From assembly GCA_964494475.1 (NCBI GenBank), contig CAZBRS010000019.1, forward strand, positions 27,773 to 91,772: 64,000 nt of DNA, read 5' to 3'. The notes beneath the pieces are model-generated. The model was not told the DNA's origin. It did no database searches and was given only the letters and a program-made list of their open reading frames with translations. Below, one piece after another: positions 52,699-60,900 of this stretch. A program made the position numbers and the translations under genes. The first letter of the stretch is position 1. Every line of letters starts with the position of its first letter. The DNA comes from CAZBRS01 sp964494475. Lineage in GTDB: Bacteria > Myxococcota_A > UBA9042 > CAZBRS01.

Positions 52699-52744
52699 GG
52701 GCGGGCGTCCGGCCGGGATCCGGTAGTCGACGGCGGTCGCGTCG

Positions 52745-54084
52745 TCACCTGTCGATCAGGATCAGCTCGGTCTGCGGCGTCGAAAGCCACTCGGCGCCGG
52801 TCTCCGTCACGAGGATCTCTTCCTCGATGGTGACCACGCCGTGGCCCGGCACCGGCAAGCNNNNNNNNNNNNNNNNNNNNNNNNNNNNNNNNNNNNNNNN
52901 NNNNNNNNNNNNNNNNNNNNNNNNNNNNNNNNNNNNNNNNNNNNNNNNNNNNNNNNNNNNGTCACGAGGATCTCTTCCTCGATGGTGACCACGCCGTGGC
53001 CCGGCACCGGCAAGCGCGGCTCGAGGGTGTACACCTGGCCGGCCTGCAGCAGGAGATCGGGGCGGGCACCGTAGCGCTCCCAGGGCGGCGCCAGCAGCCC
53101 CGCGCCGTCGTGGGCGTGACGACCCACCTGGTGGCCGAGGGCGTGGGGGTACTCGGGGTAGCCGGCGTCGGTGATGGTCGAGCGCGCGATGGCGTCGAGG
53201 GCGCGGCCGGGCACTCCGGGACGCACCGCCGCGAAGGCGCGCTGGATCGACGAGAGCAGGACGTCGAAGCCGCGCTGGACCTCGGGCGGGGCGACCGTTT
53301 CGCCTTCGCGCAGCAGGTAGAACGTGCGCTGCAAATCGGAGCAGTAGCCCTCGATCTTCACCCCGAAGTCCATGTTCACGATGTGGCCGCGCTCGAGGCG
53401 ACGCTCGGTGGGGCCGTAGTGGGCCCCGGCGGTGTCGGGGCCCGAGAACACGGCCGGGCAGTGCTCCTCGGCCCAGGCGGGCGGGACGCCCAGCTCGTAC
53501 ATCCGCCGGCGCAGGAACGACGCCACCTCGGCCTCGGTCTGGCCCGCGCGGAGGAAGCCGGCCACCTCGTCGTAGAGCTTCAGCGTGACGCGGATGGCCT
53601 CGCGCATGCGGCGGAGCTCGTCGTCGGTCTTGCGCTCGCGCAGGGCCGAGATGACGCGCTCGGCCGAGACGAGCCGCGTCGCGTGGCGCGTGCCCTCGAG
53701 GTAGCCCGTGAGCTTGCGGAACATGCCGTGGCTGAGGCCGTCGGCGATCTCGCTGTCGTCGGAGAAGTTGATGGCGAGGGTCTCGGGCGCCTCGGCGTCG
53801 AGCCAGGCCAGCAGGGGCGGGCGAACCGACTCGACGTAGGGCAGCACCTCGGACCACGCGCCCGTGTCGGTGATGGCCGCCGCGTCGAGGCTGCCGACGA
53901 TGGCGGTGGTGCGCCCGCCGGCCGAGACCAGGAAGGCGCTGGCCCAGGTGACGTCTTTGCCCAGGACGAGCTCGAGGATGGGATCGGGGGTGACCGAGGT
54001 CTCCCGCACGAACGTCAGCCAGGCACCGTACCCCAGCTCACGAAGGATCGCGGCCGCCTGGGACACCTTCTCGCGCGCCAGCAT
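52745..54084 (-). CDS. M24 (Xaa-Pro) peptidase, interrupted by an assembly gap
   Basis: The frame is interrupted by 100 N (52861-52960) with identical 55-base flanks. Collapsing the duplicate gives one open frame of 394 residues. An N-terminal creatinase-like domain (about 1-150) precedes the pita-bread catalytic domain. Metal ligands are seen in MDFGVKIEGYCSDLQRTF (two Asp), GHQVGRHAHD (His), LEPRLPVPGHG (Glu) and IEEEILVTETG (Glu). It should remove N-terminal residues before proline, or be a related Xaa-Pro dipeptidase; it is cytoplasmic. The ATG at 54084 lies inside the last 47 bp of the transglycosylase gene, a long but plausible overlap. Confidence 0.92.
52861..52960. other. assembly gap (100 N) with 55-bp duplicated flanks
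   Basis: Bases 52806-52860 and 52961-53015 are identical over 55 positions, exactly as at the first gap. The join is very probably artificial and nothing is missing. Confidence 0.95.
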
Positions 54085-56164
54085 GCTCTTCTCCCTTGAT
54101 GATCGGTACGCCGTCGGGCCGGACCTTGATGCCGGTCTCGACCCGGGGCAACGGCTGCTCGGCCAGTTGAGCATAGGCGGCCCAGCCCGTCAGCACCTTG
54201 ACCACGAAGTCGCGGCCGCCTCGGCTCGGGATGTACTCGAGCAGCAGGTCGACGTCGTCGACCCTCGGGTGGTCGCGGAGGTACTGCGACACGCGACCCG
54301 GCCCCACGTTGTAAGCGAGCACCGCCAGGGGCACGCTGCGGAACGCGCGCTCGAGGCTCTTGAGGTAGACCGCGCCCACGCGCAGGTTGTTGGCCGGCGT
54401 GTGGTAGGCCCCGGGCGAGAAGGGCAGGGGGTGCTTCGAGATCACGTAGCTGGCGACGCGGGGCATGAGCTGGCAGAGGCCCACCGCGCCGGCCGACGAG
54501 CGGATGGTCTCGTCGAAGCCGCTCTCCTTGCGGACGATGGACGCGAGCAGCCAGGGCGAGAGGCGCACGGCCTCGGCCGCCGCGACGATCTCGTCGCCGA
54601 AGGGCAGGTCGTAGAGCACGCGCCGCACCTCGTCGGGGACTCCGGCCGTGCCGAGGGGGATCTGGCCCCGCCAGTGCTTGAAGACGCGGTCGGGCGCGCG
54701 CCGGTCGATGAGCGGATCGAGCCAGAGGTAGAGCGCCAGATCGCTCGAGGGCAACACCTCGCGTTCGCGCAGCCGGGCCTGCATGGCGGCGTGGGCGTCG
54801 CGGTTCAGCCCCAGGTCCTGGTAGATGAGGTAATCGGGCAGGGGACCTGCGGGTCGCGCCACGACAGCGGGCTTCAGGGGCTCGTCGGAGAGCTCGTGGA
54901 AGCGCGAGGCGGCCAGCAGCGTGTAGTACGACACCGGGTAGCGCGCGGCCAGCCTGCGGTAGCGGGCCAGCGCGTCGTCGCGCCGTCGCTCGGCCAGATC
55001 GACGCGCCCCAGCCAATACAGGGACTTCTCTTCCCACGTGACGGCGCCGTCGGTCAGGTTGAGCGGCTGCGAGGCGGCCACGAACTCGAAGGCCGAGCGC
55101 GCGTCGAGGGTGTCGCCCTGCTCGAACGCGGCCAGGCCGATGGAGAAGAACGCGCGCGTGGTCTCGGGATCGGCGCGCGCTGCCAGGGCAAGGTCGTTGG
55201 CCACGCGGATGGCGCCCGGCAGGTCACCGATGCCGAGCAGGGCCTTCACGGTGCGTCGGCCGGCGTCGGCCTGCAGGCCGACGATCGCCAGGGCCTCGGT
55301 GCCCTCGGTGTAGCGAGCCGCGGCTTCGGCCGGGTCGGTATAGTCGGCGGCGCAGCGCACCCACTCGGCCAGGGCCACGCCGCGGAGCGTGGGGTCGGGG
55401 TTGCCCTGGAGCACCGCCTCGAAGCGCGCCGACGACCCCTCGGGTGACGCCGGCTCGCAGCGCACGACGGCTTCACCCAGCCGGGACAGGGCCCCCTTGC
55501 CGTTGCGGGCTCGCCACGCTGAGAGCGCGCCGCCGGCGCCCAGGCGCTTCACGTCCTTGCGCAGGCCGTCGAGCGCCAGGCGGAGGCGCCCCCCGGGGCG
55601 GTCGTCGTCGGAGGGCAGCCACAGGCTTGGGAGCCCTCGCGGATCGAGGTCGTCGGGTCCGGTGGTCGCGAGCAGGCGTTCGAAGACCACGCGGGCTCGC
55701 TCGGTGTCGCCCGCGTGCAACAGCAGGTCGAGGGCTCGGCGCGCCGCGTCGTCGGCCACCAGCGACCAGGGCAGCACGCGCGAGTAGCCAGCGAGCGCCT
55801 CGGAGGCGTGGCCGTCGGCTTCGGCGAGCACGGCCAACCGGTAGCGCGCGGCGTCGGAGAACAGCCCGTTGCGCTCGGCGATGGGCTCGAGTGCCACGCG
55901 ACCCTCGAGGCCGTGGCCTGAATCTACGAGCAATCGCGCGTGGAGGAAACGCAATCCCTCGACTTCTTCGAGACCGAGCGGGCCGTCGGGCGCCGCCAGG
56001 AAGGCTTCGAGCGCGGCCAGGGCCTCGCGCTCGCGGCCGCGCGCCAACTCGAAGGCGACGGGGCGATAGGCAGGGCTGCGCACGTAGAGCAGGGACTCCT
56101 CGGGGATGCCGCCCCAGCCGGGGAGCAATGACGCGAAGTGCGCGAGGAGGAGGAGGGCCTTCAT
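54038..56164 (-). CDS. Slt70-like soluble lytic murein transglycosylase
   Basis: 708 residues. A signal peptide (MKALLLLAHFASLLPGWGG) precedes a long superhelical U-shaped region of TPR-like helices (about 30-500). The C-terminal lysozyme-like domain has the catalytic Glu near 547 in IVRKESGFDETIRSSAGAVG, followed by GLCQLMP and LAYNVGPGRVSQYL. It cleaves peptidoglycan glycan strands to 1,6-anhydro products in the periplasm. The C-terminal 40 residues past the domain are Gly/Arg-rich. ATG at 56164 is preferred because the signal peptide starts there; an ATG ten codons earlier has no advantage. It overlaps the M24 gene by 47 bp. Confidence 0.92.
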   Translation of the reverse strand: MKALLLLAHFASLLPGWGGIPEESLLYVRSPAYRPVAFELARGREREALAALEAFLAAPDGPLGLEEVEGLRFLHARLLVDSGHGLEGRVALEPIAERNGLFSDAARYRLAVLAEADGHASEALAGYSRVLPWSLVADDAARRALDLLLHAGDTERARVVFERLLATTGPDDLDPRGLPSLWLPSDDDRPGGRLRLALDGLRKDVKRLGAGGALSAWRARNGKGALSRLGEAVVRCEPASPEGSSARFEAVLQGNPDPTLRGVALAEWVRCAADYTDPAEAAARYTEGTEALAIVGLQADAGRRTVKALLGIGDLPGAIRVANDLALAARADPETTRAFFSIGLAAFEQGDTLDARSAFEFVAASQPLNLTDGAVTWEEKSLYWLGRVDLAERRRDDALARYRRLAARYPVSYYTLLAASRFHELSDEPLKPAVVARPAGPLPDYLIYQDLGLNRDAHAAMQARLREREVLPSSDLALYLWLDPLIDRRAPDRVFKHWRGQIPLGTAGVPDEVRRVLYDLPFGDEIVAAAEAVRLSPWLLASIVRKESGFDETIRSSAGAVGLCQLMPRVASYVISKHPLPFSPGAYHTPANNLRVGAVYLKSLERAFRSVPLAVLAYNVGPGRVSQYLRDHPRVDDVDLLLEYIPSRGGRDFVVKVLTGWAAYAQLAEQPLPRVETGIKVRPDGVPIIKGEEHAGAREGVPGGRDPS

Positions 56165-56270
56165 GCGTTCCGTCGACAGAAAACATCCCATCATAGACGC
56201 ACTCGACGGTTTTGAGAAGTCCGGCTATGCTGTGCCCGCTCGGGTCGACACGAGACGAAGGGGACAGATC

Positions 56271-57512
56271 ATGAACAAAGGGCTGATCCTGCTGCTGACG
56301 GTGGGCCTCGTGGCGTGTTCTTCCGGTTCGTCCGAGGATGTGGGCGCGGGAGACTCGACGACGCCGTTCGACGCGCAGCCCGACGAGGACCCGGGCAAGG
56401 ACGCCGTCGACGCCGACGTCGAGGCTTCGGTCGAGGCCGCGACCGACGTGCCCGCCGATCCCGGCGCGCCCGAACTTCCGCCCCCCGAGGACACGAACCC
56501 CGGCGACGGGTTCGTGGGCGTGCCGTGCGAGACCGCCTGCGGCCTGGGCGACGTGAAGGGCCGGGTGTGCGCTCCCGACAGCAAGACCTACGTGACCAAC
56601 GCCAAGGTCTGGGTCGACGCCATCGGCTGCGACGGCAACCCCGTGCACCTCGAGACGCTGTCGGGCTGGGACGGCAACTACGAGCTGAAGCACGTGCCCT
56701 GCGGCACCTGGGAGGTGCACATCCAGAAGGGCTCGTTCACGCACTACGTGCAGGTGCAGGTCGAGAGCGGCAAGGTGACCGACGTGTCGAACCAGGGCAT
56801 CAAGATGTGCCTGGGCGCCACCGCCGCGCGCCTCTGCGTCATCACGGGCGATTGGGACTCCATCGAGGACACCATCCAGGAGCTCGGCTTCCAGTTCAAG
56901 CTGTACGACGTTCCCAACTGGGACGAGGACTGGTGGGGCAGTGAAGGCGTCGACCTGTTGACCGACCTGAACGCCATGCAGGCGAACTGCGACGTGTTGT
57001 TCATCGATTGCGGCGGATCGCACTGCGAGATCGTGCAGAGCGAGCCCTCGGTGGTCCCGAACATCAAGACCTTCGTGCAGGAGGGCGGCTCGCTCTACGC
57101 CTCGGACTTCGCCTACTGCTTCTCCGAGTACGCCTTCCCCACCTACATCGACTTCTACGGCTCCGACGACGAATCCTGCGGCATGGGCAGCGGCTCGGGC
57201 CCCATCCAGATGGACGGCAACCAGAAGCTCGACGCCACGGTGCTGGACCCCGACCTCATCGCCTACCTCGGCAAGAGCACCTTCAAGGCCAACTTCGGCC
57301 TGGGCCCCCTGGTGGCCGTCGACAACGCGGGGCTGTCGCTGGCCCACGTGCAGGGCTTCGTGCCCAAGTTCAACGCGGTGCAGCCCTTCGTGATGTCGTA
57401 CAAGCCCTTCGGGCCGGGCGGCGGCACGGTGATCTACACGAACTTCCACAACGACGAGCAGGTCAGCGGCGACATGTCCGTCATCTTGAACTACATGGTG
57501 TTTTCGCTGTAG
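56271..57512 (+). CDS. lipoprotein with carboxypeptidase-regulatory-like domain
   Basis: 413 residues. Lipobox at Cys16 (LTVGLVACSS), an Asp/Glu/Ala/Pro linker to about residue 80, then a Cys-bounded beta domain (CGLGDVKGRVCAPDS, AKVWVDAIGC, GNYELKHVPCGTWEVHIQKG) of the carboxypeptidase-regulatory or SpaA type. From about 190 a Rossmann-like part follows (CVITGDWDSIEDTIQELGFQ, DVLFIDCGGSHCEI, FVQEGGSLYASDFAYCF), recalling the glutamine-amidotransferase-like domains of ThuA-type proteins, without a clear catalytic triad. The ATG at 56271 follows GGGGACAGATC. Probably a surface protein. It diverges from slt. Confidence 0.78.
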   Translation: MNKGLILLLTVGLVACSSGSSEDVGAGDSTTPFDAQPDEDPGKDAVDADVEASVEAATDVPADPGAPELPPPEDTNPGDGFVGVPCETACGLGDVKGRVCAPDSKTYVTNAKVWVDAIGCDGNPVHLETLSGWDGNYELKHVPCGTWEVHIQKGSFTHYVQVQVESGKVTDVSNQGIKMCLGATAARLCVITGDWDSIEDTIQELGFQFKLYDVPNWDEDWWGSEGVDLLTDLNAMQANCDVLFIDCGGSHCEIVQSEPSVVPNIKTFVQEGGSLYASDFAYCFSEYAFPTYIDFYGSDDESCGMGSGSGPIQMDGNQKLDATVLDPDLIAYLGKSTFKANFGLGPLVAVDNAGLSLAHVQGFVPKFNAVQPFVMSYKPFGPGGGTVIYTNFHNDEQVSGDMSVILNYMVFSL

Positions 57513-57517
57513 ACCGT

Positions 57518-57545
57518 GCCCGCCGTAGCCTTGGCGAAGGCGGGT
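57518..57545. repeat. CCCGCC...GGCGGG hairpin between convergent genes
   Basis: CCCGCC (57519-57524) pairs with GGCGGG (57539-57544), with an inner CCTT/AAGG stem at 57529-57540. It fills the 32-bp space between the stops of the lipoprotein and kal genes and may terminate both transcripts. The sequence type CCCGCCGTAGCCTTGGCGAA resembles short palindromes repeated in other genomes. Confidence 0.55.
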
Positions 57546-57952
57546 CAGTGCCCGAACCGCTGCTTTTCTTTCGGCGTCACGCACGTGCCCGACGCGCGGC
57601 ACACCACGATGGGCTCGGCCAGCACCTCGGCGGCCGAGACGTGGGGCGTGCCCCTGACCGGGGCGATGACCTTGCGCACCTCGAACTCCATGCGCCGCGA
57701 GGTGTTGCCCACCTTCACGATGCGGCCGCGCGCCTCGACGTAGTCGCCGGCGTACACGGGCGCCAGGAACTCGACCTTGTCGTAGGCTACGAACAGGCCC
57801 TCGTCGCCGTCGAGCCAGATGAGCAGCTCGGTGGCCACGTCGCCGAAGAGTTGCAGGCACTTGGCGCCGTCGACCAGGTCGCCGGCGTAGTGCGCGTCGT
57901 GGGAGCCCATCCTCAGCCGGAGGATGGATTCGTAAGTCGTGGGATCGGTCAT
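57545..57952 (-). CDS. kal: 3-aminobutyryl-CoA ammonia-lyase-like hotdog protein
   Basis: 135 residues of the hotdog fold. The sequence RLRMGSHDAHYAGDLVDGAK, LFGDVATELL, GDEGLFVAYDKVEFLAPVYAGDYVEA and KVGNTSRRMEF corresponds closely to the Kal group, which removes ammonia from 3-aminobutyryl-CoA in lysine fermentation. The usual partner genes (kamA, kamD/E, kdd, kce) are not in this window. The family also contains uncharacterised thioesterase-like relatives, so the substrate is probable at best. A perfect AGGAGGTCCTCG precedes the ATG at 57952. It is a single gene, downstream of the next lipoprotein gene. Confidence 0.75.
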   Translation of the reverse strand: MTDPTTYESILRLRMGSHDAHYAGDLVDGAKCLQLFGDVATELLIWLDGDEGLFVAYDKVEFLAPVYAGDYVEARGRIVKVGNTSRRMEFEVRKVIAPVRGTPHVSAAEVLAEPIVVCRASGTCVTPKEKQRFGH

Positions 57953-57991
57953 CGAGGACCTCCTGCCATGCGTGCGACTATCGGGGGACGC

Positions 57992-60900
57992 TCACCGGCG
58001 ATGCGGATCGAACAAGGTCTTGAGGATTCCGCCCGGCATCTGCGTCTCGAAGCTCTGGACTCCGGACCCGAGGGCCGATGACAGCGACTCGGTGGGCGCG
58101 CCGGCCACGGGCTGAAGCCCCACGCACTCGGGCGGGATGGGGATCTTGCAGAGGCCTCCCTCGGCGTAGCGCTCGTCGGGCACGCAGGTCTGGTTGACGC
58201 CGCAGGTCGAGGCGCCGTAGACACCCTGGTCGTCGGCCGCGGGCTCGCAGGGCACCGAGCAGAAGGGCGGGTAGTCGGCCTTCTGGTCGTTGTTCTCGTC
58301 GAGGGCGTTCACGGCCCAGTAGCCGCCCCCGTCGAGATCGGCCTTGATGGGGTTCGTGACCGCGTAGGGGATGACGGGGAAGCTGTCGGGCTGCTCGAGC
58401 GAGCCGAGCAGCGAGTTGACGTCGAGCAGGCCCGCCGGCAGCTTGGCCAGCAGGTCGGAGTAGCCGGCCAGGAGCGACTCGGCCGCGAGCGAGATGACCG
58501 TGGTGAACAGGATGTGGCCGAAGGGGCGGCGCTTGTAGACCGGGCTGAGCGTGCTGCCCGTCTGGATGCCGTAGGCCATGGCGATGTACCACGAGTCTTC
58601 GGCGGGGCGCTCGAGGTCGAGCACGCGGTCGAAGTCGACGATCTGCTCGACCTGGGCGTCGCGGGTGGTCTCGGGGTCGAGGAAGAACACGGCCTCCTGA
58701 AGGCCGTTGCGGTAGAGCTCGACGCGGTCGATCGCGAACCACGAGGCGGTCTGCACGCGCAGGCGAGCCTTCAGCGGCTGGCCGGCCGGGACCGTGAGGG
58801 TCTCGCCCACGCCGGCCGACGCGTCGCCGGTCAGCAACTGGAATTCGATGAAGGGGCCGGCCGAGAGGACCGCGCGGCCCTTCTTGAGGTTGCGGTCGAT
58901 CTCGTGGTTCGAGACCGCCATGGGCCGATCGGTGCTCGAGGCCACGAAGGTGCGCGGCAGGCCCACCTCGTCGAGGGTGTTGTGCGAGTCGCTGTTGGCG
59001 ACGCCGGCCACCTCGAACCCGGCGTTCAGGAAGGCGAACCAGTCGTCGAGCATCTGGAAGCGGTCGGTGCAGGGCTGGTTGCCGCAGCCCCGGCACTCGC
59101 CGGCGCACGACGTGGCGCACTCGGGGCTCCAGCCCGTGCCGCCGTCGGCCGCGGTCAGGCAGCACTCGGGGTGCAGGGCGCACACGCAGGCTTCGCAGCC
59201 GCAGTCTTCGCCGCCACAGCCCTTGGCGTAGGTGCCGTCGTCGGCGGCCGTGGCGGTGCAGCCGGCGAAGGCCTTCTCGAAGTCGCAGCCGAGGTCGGTC
59301 AGGGCCGTGGTGGCGCGGTACGAGGCGAGCTCTTCGGGCGTGCGCTCGAGCATGTAGCGAACCGAGAGCTGCTTGATGGCCTCGAGGGCAATGCGCTTGC
59401 AGTCGACCAGGGACGTGCCCTCGTCGCCGCAGCGATCGAACTCGGCCTTGAAGGCGCGGTGCCAGCGGCAGTGGTCGCGAGCGCGCAGTCGCGAGAGATC
59501 GGCCTCGGAGGCCGCCGTGAGGGCCTCGAGCGTGTCGCAGTCGCCGGCGGGGTCGACCTGCAACCAGCCGCACACCGACGTGTCGGGCGCCGACGCGTCG
59601 AGCACGAAGTCGGTCGCGGAGCGGGCCGTGACGATCTCGCGGTAGCAGCCGTTGTGGACCTTCATCTCGCCGATGGTCGGCGTCCACAGGTACTCGACGT
59701 GCTTGCCGTTGATGATCTCGATGGCGTCGAAGTCGCAGGGCACGGACTCGAGCACCGCGTTGCACATCTGCATGCCGGGGGTCTTGCGCTCGAGGTCGTA
59801 GCCCTTCAGGCCGATCTGCGAGAACATGCCGAGGGTGCCGTCGCGCGGGTGATTGGCCTCGAGCACGAAGTCGTCGGGGTTGGCCGCGCGCTTGCGCAGC
59901 TCGGCGAACGCCGTGTCCAGGGTGCCGCCCTGCCACTGGGGCGGGTTGTGCACGTTGCCGTCGGTGTCGTCGTAGGCCAGGGGGAAGCCGTTGTAGTGGC
60001 CCCACTCGAGGGGCGACATCTCGACGCCCACCTGGGTCTTCAGGAACGCCTCGAGGCCGAGCTCGCGGATGCGGGGCTCGTAGTCCATGAGGTGGTCGTG
60101 GTCCGACGACGACATGAACTCGAGGCCCTCGGCGGCGCCGGCCTTGAGGCGCGTGTCGAGCTCGAGCCCGGCGTCGGACGACGGGAACTGGTGGATGTGG
60201 AAGTCGGCGCCCAGCCAGCCCGTGGTGTCGAGCTCGCGGGGCAGGGAGGTCTGGACCAGCGCGGTCTGGCCGGGCTTCACGACGACGCCCGCGACCGTGC
60301 GCGAGGCGTACTCGAAGCCGCGCGAGATCAGCACGTCGTAGCGACCGGCCGGCAGCGCTACGGTGCCGTGGCCGTCGGCCGAGTGCTCGAGCTTCAGGAT
60401 GCCGTGGTCGAGCTGGGCGTCGCCGAGGTACGGCTCGGCGCGGCCCTCCCAGCCGGCGTGCAGCCCGGCGGCGTCGAGGGCGATGAACGAGAGGCGCGCG
60501 GGGCCTCGCTGGCCGCCCTCGTCGGTGACCTGGAACTCGATGGCGCCGGGCGCCGGCAGCACGAAGTTGACCACCTCGGTGCGGTCGGCGGTGACCGTGA
60601 CGGGGACGATGGCCGACGTGCCGTACTCGCGCAGGTGGGCCAGCACGAGGTACGAGCCCGGGCGCATGGGCGCGCGGAAGTCGCCGTCGTGCACCGGGTC
60701 GGTGCCCACGTCGGTCTGCATCTGCGACAGGAAGCCCGCGTGCCCCCACTTCTTCTCGGCCAGCGCCAGGTAGTCGGCGAAGGTGGCGGGCACGGGGTCG
60801 GTGGCGGGGTTCGCGCGCGGGTCGCCGAGCACGAACACGTCGGCGTGGGTGACCGGCGCGCCCGAGTCTTCCTCGAGCACCACGCCCTGCAGGAAGCCGT

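Larger units (their letters stand above)
52366..52744. other. 379-bp gene-free stretch rich in palindromes
   Basis: No protein or RNA gene is recognised between the ATG of the GT-C gene and the stop of the M24 peptidase gene. It holds two tandem palindromes (52441-52499), a third partial copy near 52511 and a 141-bp inverted-repeat element (52558-52698), each listed separately. The codon pattern shows no frame bias. Confidence 0.8.
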
